A DNA stretch of 50,479 bases from Candidatus Metalachnospira gallinarum (GCA_904378045.1 CAJFHC010000006.1:1-50479); one strand, 5' to 3'; shown: positions 1 to 7,934, counted from the first letter of the stretch. Notes: generated from the letters alone by a model not told the origin. Program-made: numbers and translations.

Positions 1-1568
1 TCAGCAGTGATGGAAATAGCTATATTGGCGGCGTATGTGGATATAATAATGGCACAATCATAAACTGTTACAATACCGGAGAAGTCAGCGATGCATCTAT
101 AGACCTTTCCTATGTGGGCGGTATATGCGGGTATAATAATAAAACAATAGAAAACTGTTACAATACTGGAGAAGCCAGCAACTCGACAAGTAATCCTTCT
201 TATGTGGGCAGTGCATGTGGGCATAATGATAGCACAATGACAAACTGCTATTTCCTTACAGGAACTGCAGACAAAGGCACAGGTGATGACACAGGTGAGG
301 CAACAGAAAAAACAGATTCCCAATTCAAATCCGGCGAGGTCGCTTGGCTTCTCCAGAACGGACAGAAAGATCAGGAAGATCAGGTCTGGGGACAGGAAAT
401 CGGCGAAATCGGCACGGACAGTTATCCTAAGTTTTCAGACTCGAAGAATGAAAAGGTACTGAAAGCTGCGTTTATGAACAGTGACGATGAGATCCAAGTT
501 GCGTATGCCAACTATAACACGGCGTTGACTGAGCCCGAGTTTGTTGTGGCGGAAGACGAAAAAATCGACGGCTGGTATGAAAACGGTGATTTTAGCGGAA
601 ACGCCTGGAATTTTGAAAATAGAATAGTACAGGATATAACACTTTATGTTAAAATTTCTAAAATCCAATATAATGTAACGTTGAAAGCCGATGGAGACGG
701 CGCTGTTTCCGGCGGCGGAACATACGTCCACGGCACAGAGGTAACGGTTACGGCCGACCCTGACAGCGGCTTCCGATTCGTCCGCTGGGAGGAAAATGGA
801 ACGGAGGTCAGCGATGAGGCCGAGTATACTTTCATTATTAAAGGCGACAGGGAGCTGACTGCCGTATTTGAGCGCAGAAGCACGGACAGCGGTCATTCCG
901 GCGGTTCCTACAGCCTGCCCGAGGGAATAGACAGGGACGAGCCAAAAGACGAGCCCGAGAAACAGCCTGAGGAAAAACCGGAAGTTGAACCGGACACTCC
1001 GGGAACGGACATTACTACAGACTTTACCGATGTTCCCGCCGAAGCGTGGTACAGCGAAGCCGTTGACTACGCCACGGAAAACGGCATAATGAACGGCGTC
1101 GGCGGAAACAGGTTCGAGCCGGAAACGGAGCTCAAGAGGGAAATGCTGGCGGTAATTCTCTGGAATATGACGGACAATCCCGAGACCAACGGAATCGCTC
1201 CCTTCCTTGACGTCACCAGCGATAAATATTATGCCGAAGCCATAGCGTGGGCAAACGAGAACGGCGTGATGTACGGCTACGGAGAGGAATTCGGCGTTGG
1301 CGAGGCCGTAACAAGGGAGGACTTCGCGGCCATACTCTACCGCTATGCCGCATTCAAGGGCTATGACACTACTCAGGGCGGAATGGCCATAAGGGAGTTC
1401 ATCGACTTTGAGCAGATAGCCGACTACGCGGCGGAAGCCCTCGGCTGGGCGGTAAACAGCGGAATAATAAGCGGAATGGGAGACGGAACAATATCGCCTA
1501 AAACATCTACTTACCGTGGACAGGCGGCGGTAATGCTTATGAAATTCTGTGAGAACGTAATGAAATAA
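1..1568 (+). CDS. SLH-domain surface protein with GLUG repeats, C-terminal part
   Basis: The reading frame is open from base 3 with no start, so the gene begins left of the window; about 521 residues are visible. At the left edge lie tandem GLUG-type repeats (YVGGICGYNN, ENCYNTGE and variants, bases 3-260). A Listeria-Bacteroides-type repeat follows (DGWYENGDFSG ... ITLYVKI, around 540-660), then a divergent InlB B-repeat-like domain (GFRFVRWEENG ... LTAVFE, around 665-870) and a Pro/Glu-rich linker (about 900-1015). Three SLH domains end the protein (about 1020-1180, 1200-1350, 1398-1560; for example FTDVPAEAWYSEAVDYA). SLH domains normally bind pyruvylated secondary wall polymer, so this is probably a large exported protein anchored non-covalently in the cell wall. 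The substrate or ligand is unknown. Confidence in the architecture is high; the function is open. Confidence 0.9.
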   Translation, partial: SSDGNSYIGGVCGYNNGTIINCYNTGEVSDASIDLSYVGGICGYNNKTIENCYNTGEASNSTSNPSYVGSACGHNDSTMTNCYFLTGTADKGTGDDTGEATEKTDSQFKSGEVAWLLQNGQKDQEDQVWGQEIGEIGTDSYPKFSDSKNEKVLKAAFMNSDDEIQVAYANYNTALTEPEFVVAEDEKIDGWYENGDFSGNAWNFENRIVQDITLYVKISKIQYNVTLKADGDGAVSGGGTYVHGTEVTVTADPDSGFRFVRWEENGTEVSDEAEYTFIIKGDRELTAVFERRSTDSGHSGGSYSLPEGIDRDEPKDEPEKQPEEKPEVEPDTPGTDITTDFTDVPAEAWYSEAVDYATENGIMNGVGGNRFEPETELKREMLAVILWNMTDNPETNGIAPFLDVTSDKYYAEAIAWANENGVMYGYGEEFGVGEAVTREDFAAILYRYAAFKGYDTTQGGMAIREFIDFEQIADYAAEALGWAVNSGIISGMGDGTISPKTSTYRGQAAVMLMKFCENVMK

Positions 1569-1581
1569 AACACAAAAATAT

Positions 1582-1607
1582 GAGCCGGAGGGATTATCCT
1601 CCGGCTC
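1582..1607. terminator. Bidirectional intrinsic terminator
   Basis: A 10-bp perfect stem (GAGCCGGAGG / CCTCCGGCTC) with a 6-nt loop sits between the convergent SLH gene and the S24 repressor. It has T-rich flanks on both strands (TTTGCG on plus, ATATTTTTG on minus). Confidence 0.8.
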
Positions 1608-1634
1608 TTTGCGTTAAAAATTTTCTATGATTTT

Positions 1635-2282
1635 TTATTTTATCGAACTCAAAAACGCCACGGCTCTTCCTATTATCCTTACCTTGTTCATTTCCTGCCC
1701 GGAGAAGGCCATGGGCGGGAAGGCGGGATTTTCGGCGGCAAGGATGACCTTATTCTCGTAAATGTATACCCGCTTTAACGTGGCCTCGGAGACGTCGGCG
1801 GTGTCGTCGATGAGCACGGCGGCGATCTGGCCGTTTTCCACGCAGGGCTGTTCTTTTATAAAAACGATGTCGCCGTCAAATACTCTGGCGTTTATCATGC
1901 TGTCGCCCTTGCACCGCAGACAAAAATCGGCGGCAAGATCGTCGGGCAGGACTATTTCCTTTTCCACGTTTTCGGCGGCGAGGATGGGAGTTCCGCAGGC
2001 GATGGTGCCAAGCAGGGGTATTTTGCGGGTGTTCCTTCCCGAAAGGGGGATGAGATTGGGTATGTTTTCGTAAGCCGTTTCAAGCCCCATAAGATATGAC
2101 GAGGTCGTGCGGAGAGCTTTGGCGAACTCGTCTATTTTCGCCCCGGCTACGTCTGTTTTTTCAAGCTCAATCTTATTTATGGATGAGCGGGACTTATAAC
2201 CCATAAGGCGGGCAAGCTCGTCCTGCGACATATTCAATTCTTCTCTTCTTTTTCGTATTCTCTGACCGATACCGCTTTTCAT
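1635..2282 (-). CDS. XRE-HTH / S24 peptidase-type (LexA/CI-like) repressor
   Basis: 215 residues. An N-terminal Cro/CI helix-turn-helix (about residues 5-65, MSQDELARLMGYKSRSSINK) is joined to a C-terminal S24 self-cleavage domain. The scissile bond is probably Cys96-Gly97 (TIACGTP), the nucleophile Ser128 (GDSM) and the general base Lys170 (TLKRVY). This is the classic layout of phage CI and HdiR-like SOS-inducible repressors, which autocleave on RecA filaments. I chose ATG at 2282: a GTG nine bases upstream lies inside the GAGGTGA ribosome binding site, which is well spaced for 2282. It is divergent from the small Cys-containing gene at 2471, and the spacer carries repeated TTCAACA boxes that are the obvious candidate operators. 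Likely a prophage-derived or domesticated regulator. Confidence 0.9.
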   Translation of the reverse strand: MKSGIGQRIRKRREELNMSQDELARLMGYKSRSSINKIELEKTDVAGAKIDEFAKALRTTSSYLMGLETAYENIPNLIPLSGRNTRKIPLLGTIACGTPILAAENVEKEIVLPDDLAADFCLRCKGDSMINARVFDGDIVFIKEQPCVENGQIAAVLIDDTADVSEATLKRVYIYENKVILAAENPAFPPMAFSGQEMNKVRIIGRAVAFLSSIK

Positions 2283-2324
2283 ATATATCACCTCAATAAA
2301 AGCATATCATGAAGTATAAAATTT

Positions 2325-2396
2325 TTCAACAATTAATTAGTGGTGTTGACATTTTTTCAACAACGTGATATTATCTATGTAGAAAATAATTCAACA
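2325..2396 (+). promoter_or_regulatory. Promoter with repeated TTCAACA operator-like boxes
   Basis: A sigma-A-like promoter reads rightward: TTGACA at 2346-2351, 17-bp spacer, TATTAT at 2369-2374. The heptamer TTCAACA occurs three times (2325-2331, 2356-2362, 2390-2396), and an inverted near-copy TGTTGA (2344-2349) overlaps the -35. The copies bracket the promoter, as expected for operators of the divergently encoded S24 repressor. The promoter call is read directly; its regulator is inferred. Confidence 0.6.
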
Positions 2397-2470
2397 CAAA
2401 ACGAATAAATCACAAATTATGGATATATTCGCGGAATATGATGAAAAATTATCTACAAAGGAGGAGTTTA

Positions 2471-2695
2471 ATGCCAAGCGGAAGTTTTTTACAGGCGGAT
2501 GTGCTTTGCCCGTTTTATATAAACGACAGCAATAAACCGCCAAAGATAAAATGCGAGGGCTTATCCGACAAAAACAGGCTGGCGCTGAACTTTGTAAAAT
2601 CGGACGCCAAAAACTCGCACATAAAGCTGTTCTGCGCCGGAGAATACCAGCTTTGCCCGCTTTTCAGGGTCATATACGAGAAATATGAGGAATGA
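2471..2695 (+). CDS. Small phage-type cysteine-containing protein
   Basis: 74 residues from ATG 2471, which has an AAAGGAGGAG site directly upstream; in-frame ATGs at 2438 and 2441 lack one. Four cysteines are arranged as CPFY ... IKCEGL ... FCAGEYQLCPLF, possibly a small metal-binding fold, followed by an acidic tail (YEKYEE). I recall similar short proteins with the CPFY/CEG/FC/C pattern from Firmicute phages and prophages, but no function is known to me. It is transcribed away from the S24 repressor and is followed 50 bases later by the M15 peptidase gene, so it probably belongs to the same phage-derived transcription unit. Confidence 0.7.
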   Translation: MPSGSFLQADVLCPFYINDSNKPPKIKCEGLSDKNRLALNFVKSDAKNSHIKLFCAGEYQLCPLFRVIYEKYEE

Positions 2696-2745
2696 AGTAA
2701 CAGGCGGAAGGACGGGCGAATATATTATAGAGGGAGATGATGAAA

Positions 2746-3372
2746 ATGGGACGGGATATAAATATTCTGCACCCGATGCTCAGGAAAAAAATAGCCGAGC
2801 TTACAAAAAGATGCCTTGAGGAAGGACTTAAGATAGGCATATCCGAGACATGGCGTTCCGTGGAGGAACAGAACAGGCTTTACGAGCAGGGGAGGACGAG
2901 GCCGGGAAAAATTGTCACCAACGCCAAAGGAAGCTCCTATTCGTCCATGCACCAGTGGTATATCGCCTTTGACTTCTACAGGAACGACGGCAGGGGAGCC
3001 TATGACGACAGCGACGCCTTTTTCACTAAGGTAGGTTCTCTTGGAAGGGCTCTGGGGCTGGAATGGGGCGGAGACTGGAGCGACCCGGTGGACAAGCCGC
3101 ATTTTCAGCTTCCGGACTGGGGGAGCACGCCATCGAGGCTTAAAAGGCTCTACGGCACGCCGGAGAAATTCAGGGAAGAATGGTCGGAGAAAACGGAAAG
3201 AGAGGAGGACGGGGATATGGAAAAAAGATATAATACCGTTGACGAGATACCGGACTGGGGAAAAAAGACTATCCAGAAGCTGGTGGATAAGGGCTGCTTC
3301 GCCGACCCGGACAGGCTTGACATATCCGAGGATATGCTGAGGGTGTTCGTCATAATCGGCAGAGCGGAATAA
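2746..3372 (+). CDS. M15-family peptidase, phage endolysin-like
   Basis: 208 residues from ATG 2746; AGGGAG at 2731-2736 is better spaced for it than for the ATGs at 2737 and 2740. Residues about 1-125 form a VanY/Ply500-type D,D- or L-Ala-D-Glu peptidase domain with zinc ligands His69, Asp76 (SMHQWYIAFDF) and His119 (DKPHFQ). The glycine usual in the SxHxxGxAxDF motif is Tyr72 here. After a charged linker, residues about 158-208 (KRYNTVDEIPDWGKKTIQKL ... SEDMLRVFV) match a C-terminal module I associate with clostridial phage endolysins, probably wall-binding. It has no signal peptide, which fits an endolysin released by a holin or a cytoplasmic remnant; no holin is visible nearby. An internal start can yield the C-terminal module alone (see 3203-3219). 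Confidence 0.82.
   Translation: MGRDINILHPMLRKKIAELTKRCLEEGLKIGISETWRSVEEQNRLYEQGRTRPGKIVTNAKGSSYSSMHQWYIAFDFYRNDGRGAYDDSDAFFTKVGSLGRALGLEWGGDWSDPVDKPHFQLPDWGSTPSRLKRLYGTPEKFREEWSEKTEREEDGDMEKRYNTVDEIPDWGKKTIQKLVDKGCFADPDRLDISEDMLRVFVIIGRAE
3203..3219 (+). promoter_or_regulatory. Internal ribosome binding site and in-frame start in the M15 gene
   Basis: AGGAGG (3203-3208) lies 8 nt before ATG 3217, in frame with the peptidase and exactly at the start of the C-terminal module. Translation from here would give a 51-residue wall-binding fragment (MEKRYNTVDEIP ...). Several clostridial phage endolysins are known to make such a secondary product, which assembles with the full-length enzyme. Use of this site is inferred from spacing and position only. 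Confidence 0.5.
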
Positions 3373-3384
3373 GGGATAGATTAT

Positions 3385-3410
3385 CGAAAAAGTCCTTCGG
3401 GACTTTTTCG
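3385..3410. terminator. Hairpin terminator after the M15 gene (repeat family member)
   Basis: An 11-bp stem (CGAAAAAGTCC / GGACTTTTTCG) is closed by a TTCG tetraloop, 13 bases after the M15 stop codon. Related hairpins occur at 21526 and 40507, suggesting a small dispersed hairpin family rather than an ordinary terminator. The A/T-rich outer arms mean the T-run forms part of the stem. Confidence 0.6.
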
Positions 3411-3479
3411 AGTTTAAATTAAGGAAATAAACCCCTATTTCTGCGGAATAAACTCGGGAGTCCCTTCGACTTCCGAGTA

Positions 3480-3573
3480 CCGGAAAGATATCCGGACGCC
3501 GTAGGCGGCTTTGGCCGAAGGCCAAAGTACTGACCAGTAACATCTCGCTCACAATGGATTATTTTTTTGACAG
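3480..3573 (-). repeat. Dispersed structured repeat, left copy
   Basis: About 94 bases that are the reverse complement of 50386-50479; by hand I count about 86 matching positions. It contains short palindromes: CTTTGGCC/GGCCAAAG around 3509-3528, GCC..GGC, and CCGG at its edge. To its left, 3451-3478 adds another hairpin (CTCGG ... CCGAG) and then the GAAAAAGTCC hairpin, so the complete unit may be nearly 200 bases (about 3385-3573). It is non-coding in both directions. It looks like a REP/MITE-type intergenic element; no terminal target duplication is obvious to me. Confidence 0.75.
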
Positions 3574-3580
3574 GCTGAGC

Positions 3581-3610
3581 CCCGGCGCGTAAAAAACCGC
3601 CGGGATTTTT
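3581..3610 (+). terminator. Hairpin with T-run upstream of the MATE gene
   Basis: A 7-bp GC stem CCCGGCG (3581-3587) / CGCCGGG (3598-3604) is followed by ATTTTTT. It sits between the dispersed repeat and the MATE promoter and would stop read-through into the 3690 operon. Confidence 0.6.
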
Positions 3611-3625
3611 TCGATATAATAAATG

Positions 3626-3654
3626 TTGCCTGTCCGCCGCAGAAGTTATATAAT
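3626..3654 (+). promoter_or_regulatory. Sigma-A-type promoter of the MATE-plsC-two-component run
   Basis: TTGCCT (3626-3631), 17-bp spacer, TATAAT (3649-3654); the expected start is about 28 bases before the TTG start codon at 3690. It is the only good promoter seen before 8876, where five genes follow with overlaps or short gaps. Confidence 0.65.
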
Positions 3655-3689
3655 AAACTGTAATGGTTTTGAATTAGGGGGCGTTTGGG

Positions 3690-5042
3690 TTGGCTTTATC
3701 AAACGATCTGACGGAAGGCAATATACATAAGCATCTGATGGCTTTCGCCTTTCCGCTTATCATATCGAATATTATGCAGGCGCTTTACAACGCCGTTGAT
3801 ATGTACTTCGCGGGTATGTTCATGGGAACGGAGGGTATGACGGGCGTTTCCGTAAGCGGGCCGGTCATAAACGTAATGCTTATGTTCGTTTCGGGCTTCG
3901 GAGTCGGAGCCAGCGTCGTGATAGCGAAATATCTGGCTCACGGCAGGGATCAGGCGCTGAAAAGAGCGGCGAACACGGCGGTGACAATGTTTATGTCGGC
4001 GGCGGTCGTCATATCCATCGCCGGATTTTTCCTTACTCCGGCCATACTCAGGCTCATAGCCACGCCGGAGCAGGCCTTTGATTACGCCCAGAGGTATTTG
4101 AGGATAATATTCTGCGGCATGGTGTTCACCATAGGATATAATCTTATATGCGCCCTGCAAAGGGGTTTCGGGGACTCAAGAAGCTCCATGTACTTTGTCC
4201 TCGCCGCCACTATGGTAAATATAGTGCTGGACTATTTTTTTATGGGCATACTGAAAATGGACGTATCCGGAGCGGCCTACGCCACTGTCATTTCCCAGGG
4301 GCTTTCGTTCGTTTTGGGAATAATGTATTTCAGAAGAAGAAAGCATGTGGTCACGTTTTCGCCGAGGGATCTGTGTTTTGACCCGTCCCTCGCCAAAGAG
4401 CTGCTCTCCAACGGACTGCCCAGCGCCGGCCAGCAGGTGAGCGTCCACCTGAGCAATCTCTGCATGACGGGAATGGCCAATTCCTTCGGGCTTGTGTCCG
4501 CGGCGGCCTACGGCATAGCCGTAAAGCTGGACAGCTTCGCCATACTGCCCTGTTCCGCGGTGAACGACGCCGTCGCATCGTTTACGGCTCAGAATCTCGG
4601 CGCAGGAAAACAGGAGAGGGCTTTTGAGGGAGCGAAGGAAGGCAGAAAGCTGGCCATAATTTATGTATGCTTCGTATTTTTGACCATATTTTTCTTCGGA
4701 GGAAGGCTCGCCGGAATATTTACGGACGACACGACCGTTATTTCCGCCGCCGGAGGATATTTGAAAATAGCCTGTTTTATGTATTTTCTCTACGCCCTTG
4801 TGTATCCGTTCCAGGGATTTCTCAAAGGCAGCGGAAGCTCGGGCTTTGTGCTTGTGAACAGTCTCTGCGTCCAGTATCTGCTGAAAATACCTGCGGCCTA
4901 TGTTTTGAGCCATCTTACGCCGCTGGGCCTGAACGGAATAGCCTGCGTATGGATAATTACCCCGTCCATATCGGCATACACATACGGAAGATATATCAAA
5001 AAGGGCAAATGGAGAAAAAAGTGGAATCTACAGGAGGATTAA
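3690..5042 (+). CDS. MATE family efflux transporter
   Basis: 450 residues, starting with TTG 3690 behind an AGGGGGC site; the family-typical N terminus LTEGNIHKHLMAFAFPLI ... ALYNAVDMYFAG begins immediately, supporting this start. About 12 hydrophobic segments arranged as two halves match the multidrug and toxic compound extrusion fold, a Na+ or H+ coupled exporter in the cytoplasmic membrane. The sequence resembles the NorM/DinF-like clostridial group. Substrate cannot be told. It is the first gene of the run continuing with plsC (1-base gap) and the two-component pair, so it may respond to envelope stress, but that is inference. Confidence 0.92.
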   Translation: MALSNDLTEGNIHKHLMAFAFPLIISNIMQALYNAVDMYFAGMFMGTEGMTGVSVSGPVINVMLMFVSGFGVGASVVIAKYLAHGRDQALKRAANTAVTMFMSAAVVISIAGFFLTPAILRLIATPEQAFDYAQRYLRIIFCGMVFTIGYNLICALQRGFGDSRSSMYFVLAATMVNIVLDYFFMGILKMDVSGAAYATVISQGLSFVLGIMYFRRRKHVVTFSPRDLCFDPSLAKELLSNGLPSAGQQVSVHLSNLCMTGMANSFGLVSAAAYGIAVKLDSFAILPCSAVNDAVASFTAQNLGAGKQERAFEGAKEGRKLAIIYVCFVFLTIFFFGGRLAGIFTDDTTVISAAGGYLKIACFMYFLYALVYPFQGFLKGSGSSGFVLVNSLCVQYLLKIPAAYVLSHLTPLGLNGIACVWIITPSISAYTYGRYIKKGKWRKKWNLQED

Positions 5043-5043
5043 A

Positions 5044-5793
5044 ATGTTTCTCAGAACGGTTAGAACATATTTTGCATTGGTTTCAGGAGTGCTTCTCAAT
5101 TACAGGAAGGTGCTTAAGGCCGGAAAGAAATTTGACGATCCCCTTGCCGCCCGTAAGTACGTCTATGATATTGCTTCAGGAATAATCGAAAAGACGCTGG
5201 ACAGGGCCGGAGTGGAGCTTACCGTCACGGGAGAGGAGAACATACCAAAAGACAGGAATTTCGTTCTCATAGGAAACCACCAGAGTATGGTCGATATACT
5301 TGTCATTCTTCATACGATAAAGAGACCCATAGGATTTGTAGCTAAGGCTGAGTTGAAAAAGGTTCCCGTACTCAGGGACTGGATGGAGGCTTTGGGCTGT
5401 GTCTTTATGAACAGGAGCGATCTGAGAGAATCTATGAAAGCTCTTTTGGAAGGAATAAAGATGGTAAAGGAGGGCTACAGCCTTTGTATTTTCCCGGAGG
5501 GAACAAGAACCGACGGAAAGATGCTGGAATTTAAGGGAGGCTCGTTCAAGCTCGCGACAAAAAGCGGAGCTCCCATACTCCCCATTACCATAGACGGCAC
5601 CAACAGGATACTCGAGGACAACGGTATGTGGATAGAAAAGGCCGAGGTTAGGCTCACATACCATCCGATAATCGAGACAAAGGGGATGTCCAAGGAGGAG
5701 CAGAACGCCCTTTCCGAAAGAGTGCAGGACATAGTCGGAAGCGCCTTAAAGGAGGAGTTTCGTTTTGGAAAAAACAAAAATATTGATAGTTGA
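5044..5793 (+). CDS. plsC: 1-acyl-sn-glycerol-3-phosphate acyltransferase
   Basis: 249 residues with a CAGGAGG site seven bases before ATG 5044. It carries the two acyltransferase blocks: the catalytic HX4D motif (His79-Asp84, NHQSMVD) and the glycerol-phosphate binding motif FPEGTR (around residues 150-155). It transfers an acyl group to lysophosphatidic acid to make phosphatidic acid, a step of membrane phospholipid synthesis at the inner face of the membrane. Its 3' end overlaps the response regulator gene by 29 bases, so it is translationally linked to it. Confidence 0.92.
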   Translation: MFLRTVRTYFALVSGVLLNYRKVLKAGKKFDDPLAARKYVYDIASGIIEKTLDRAGVELTVTGEENIPKDRNFVLIGNHQSMVDILVILHTIKRPIGFVAKAELKKVPVLRDWMEALGCVFMNRSDLRESMKALLEGIKMVKEGYSLCIFPEGTRTDGKMLEFKGGSFKLATKSGAPILPITIDGTNRILEDNGMWIEKAEVRLTYHPIIETKGMSKEEQNALSERVQDIVGSALKEEFRFGKNKNIDS

Positions 5794-6454
5794 CGACGAA
5801 AAGCATATAGCGGAGCTCATATCCCTCTATCTTACGAAGGAAGGGTTTGAGACGAGGGAAGTCTACGACGGCAGAAAGGCGATGGACGAATTTTATTCTT
5901 TCAAGCCGGAGCTTGTGCTGCTCGACCTTATGCTGCCCGGAGTGGACGGCTACCAGATATGCACGACGATAAGAAAAAACAGCGACGTGCCCATCATAAT
6001 GCTTACGGCAAGGAGCGACACCTTCGACAAGGTGCTCGGCCTTGAGATGGGGGCGGACGATTATATAGTAAAGCCCTTTGAGCCAAAGGAAATGGTGGCC
6101 AGGGTCAAGGCGGTGCTCAGAAGATACGAAAAGAGCGAGAAAAAGGAGGACGACAAGACGGTTTCCTTTGATAATCTTAAAATAAGCCTTAACGACTATA
6201 CGGTCATTTACCACGGAGAGAGCCTTTCCTTCCCGCCGAAGGAGCTGGAGCTTTTGTATTTCCTCGCGGAAAACAAAAATCAGGTCTTTACGAGGGAACA
6301 GCTTTTGGACAAGATCTGGGGATACGAATATGTGGGAGACTCAAGGACCGTGGACGTCCATATAAAAAGGATAAGGGAAAAGCTCAATAAGGGCGACGAA
6401 AACTGGAGCATAAAAACGGTTCACGGCGTAGGATATAAATTTGAAACGAGATGA
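5765..6454 (+). CDS. OmpR/PhoB-family response regulator
   Basis: 229 residues from TTG 5765, with an AAAGGAGGAG site inside the plsC 3' end. The receiver domain (residues 1-118) shows the acidic pair DDE, phospho-acceptor Asp54 (LLDLMLPG), a conserved Thr (MLTAR) and Lys (IVKPFEP). A C-terminal winged helix follows (about 130-228, GDSRTVDVHIKRIREKL ... GVGYKF). It works with the histidine kinase encoded 4 bases into its end (ATGA overlap). Target genes are not evident; the co-transcribed exporter and acyltransferase are the obvious candidates. Confidence 0.95.
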   Translation: MEKTKILIVDDEKHIAELISLYLTKEGFETREVYDGRKAMDEFYSFKPELVLLDLMLPGVDGYQICTTIRKNSDVPIIMLTARSDTFDKVLGLEMGADDYIVKPFEPKEMVARVKAVLRRYEKSEKKEDDKTVSFDNLKISLNDYTVIYHGESLSFPPKELELLYFLAENKNQVFTREQLLDKIWGYEYVGDSRTVDVHIKRIREKLNKGDENWSIKTVHGVGYKFETR

Positions 6455-7890
6455 AGCTGATGGCTAAAAAAAGTTCATTGTTTTTTAAGCAGACGGTCAT
6501 ATATATCCTCATTTTTTTCTCGGCCTTTGTTATCATGGCCGGATCGGTGTATTATTTCTGCACGAATTACTATTACGAGCAGAAGGAGACCCAGCTCAAG
6601 GACAGCGCCAGAACCATTGCCGGACAGTACGGAAGGGCGTTTTCCAGCGGAATAATAAACGCCTATGAGCTGATGGACAAGATGGAAATAATAGAGGACT
6701 ATACCGGGACAAGCATTTTCCTTATAAACAGCTTTGGCCGGGTATTGGCCGTTTCTTCAGATATTGCCCAGGACTGGGTAGGCCAGTCCATTACAAACGA
6801 GACGATAAAAAGCGTGCTCGAGGGAAACATTGTCACGGTCAGGGGAAAGATCGGAGGTATGTTTTCCGAAAACATGATGACGGTCGGATATCCGATCATG
6901 TCAAACGGCGTGGCCTACGGCGGCATATTCCTGTGCTCGCCGGTGCCGGAAATACAGCGCACCATATTCGCCACGGTGGAGATCATTTTCCTTTCGGGAA
7001 TACTGGGGCTTATGCTGGCCGTCGTGATGATATATTTCTTCTCAAGGAAGCTGACGAAGCCGCTGCTTGAGATGAACAAGGCGGCGCAGATAATCGCCGA
7101 CGGCAATTTTGACAGAAGGCTGGACATAAAATCCAACGACGAGATTGGGCAGCTTGGCGACAGCTTCAACTATATGGCGGAGAGCCTTGAGAAAAAGGAA
7201 CAGGAAAGAAGGCTTTTTGTCGCCAGCGTGGCTCACGACCTGAGATCGCCGCTGACAAGCATACAGGGCTTTATTCAGGCTATGAAGGACGGTATGATAC
7301 CGGACGATAAATATGATTATTATTTGGATATAATATTTGACGAGACAAAAAGGCTGGCGCTTCTGACAAACAATATCGTTGATATGGGAAAAACGCAGGA
7401 GAGCGTGCTGGAGCTCAATCAGACGGACTTTGACCTCAACGGGCTCATAAGGGACGTGCTTGACGTTTTCGAGCAGAGGTTCCGTGAAAAGAATATAAGC
7501 TGCAGGTTCGTCATAGACGAGAAGGAGACCTATGTCAACGCCGACAAAAAGGAGATACACAGGGTTCTGCATAATCTCATAGACAACGCCGTCAAGTTCA
7601 CTCCCGAGGGCGGAACAATAGAAATAGAGACGACGGTGCCGAAAAACGAGAACAGGGTATATGTCGCCGTAAACGACAGCGGCAGCGGAATACCGGAAAA
7701 CGAGAGGCGAAAGGTATTCGAGGCGTTTTATAAGGCGGACGCCTCAAGGGGCTGCGACAAGACCGGCAGCGGACTTGGGCTTTGCGCCGCAAAGGAGATA
7801 ATAAACGCCCACGGAGAGATCATATACTGTAAGGAGTCAAAGCTGGGCGGAGCGAAATTCGAGTTTACACTCAAGCTGTCCGGGCAATAA
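6451..7890 (+). CDS. Membrane sensor histidine kinase
   Basis: 479 residues, overlapping the regulator by ATGA; ATG 6460 is an alternative start. Order: TM1 (about 14-37), an extracellular sensor domain of about 135 residues, TM2 (about 173-196), HAMP (about 197-250), HisKA with phospho-acceptor His262 (VAHDLRSPLTS), and HATPase with N box (HNLIDNAVKFTPEGG), G1 (DSGSGIPE), F box and G2 (GSGLGLCAAKEI). Typical of PhoR/WalK-like orthodox kinases. The signal is unknown; the sensor domain length suggests a small-ligand (Cache-like) fold, which would need structure prediction. Confidence 0.95.
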   Translation: MKLMAKKSSLFFKQTVIYILIFFSAFVIMAGSVYYFCTNYYYEQKETQLKDSARTIAGQYGRAFSSGIINAYELMDKMEIIEDYTGTSIFLINSFGRVLAVSSDIAQDWVGQSITNETIKSVLEGNIVTVRGKIGGMFSENMMTVGYPIMSNGVAYGGIFLCSPVPEIQRTIFATVEIIFLSGILGLMLAVVMIYFFSRKLTKPLLEMNKAAQIIADGNFDRRLDIKSNDEIGQLGDSFNYMAESLEKKEQERRLFVASVAHDLRSPLTSIQGFIQAMKDGMIPDDKYDYYLDIIFDETKRLALLTNNIVDMGKTQESVLELNQTDFDLNGLIRDVLDVFEQRFREKNISCRFVIDEKETYVNADKKEIHRVLHNLIDNAVKFTPEGGTIEIETTVPKNENRVYVAVNDSGSGIPENERRKVFEAFYKADASRGCDKTGSGLGLCAAKEIINAHGEIIYCKESKLGGAKFEFTLKLSGQ

Positions 7891-7934
7891 AAGACCCGAA
7901 ACAAGCTCTCTTGCTTGACAATAAGGAGGATAAA

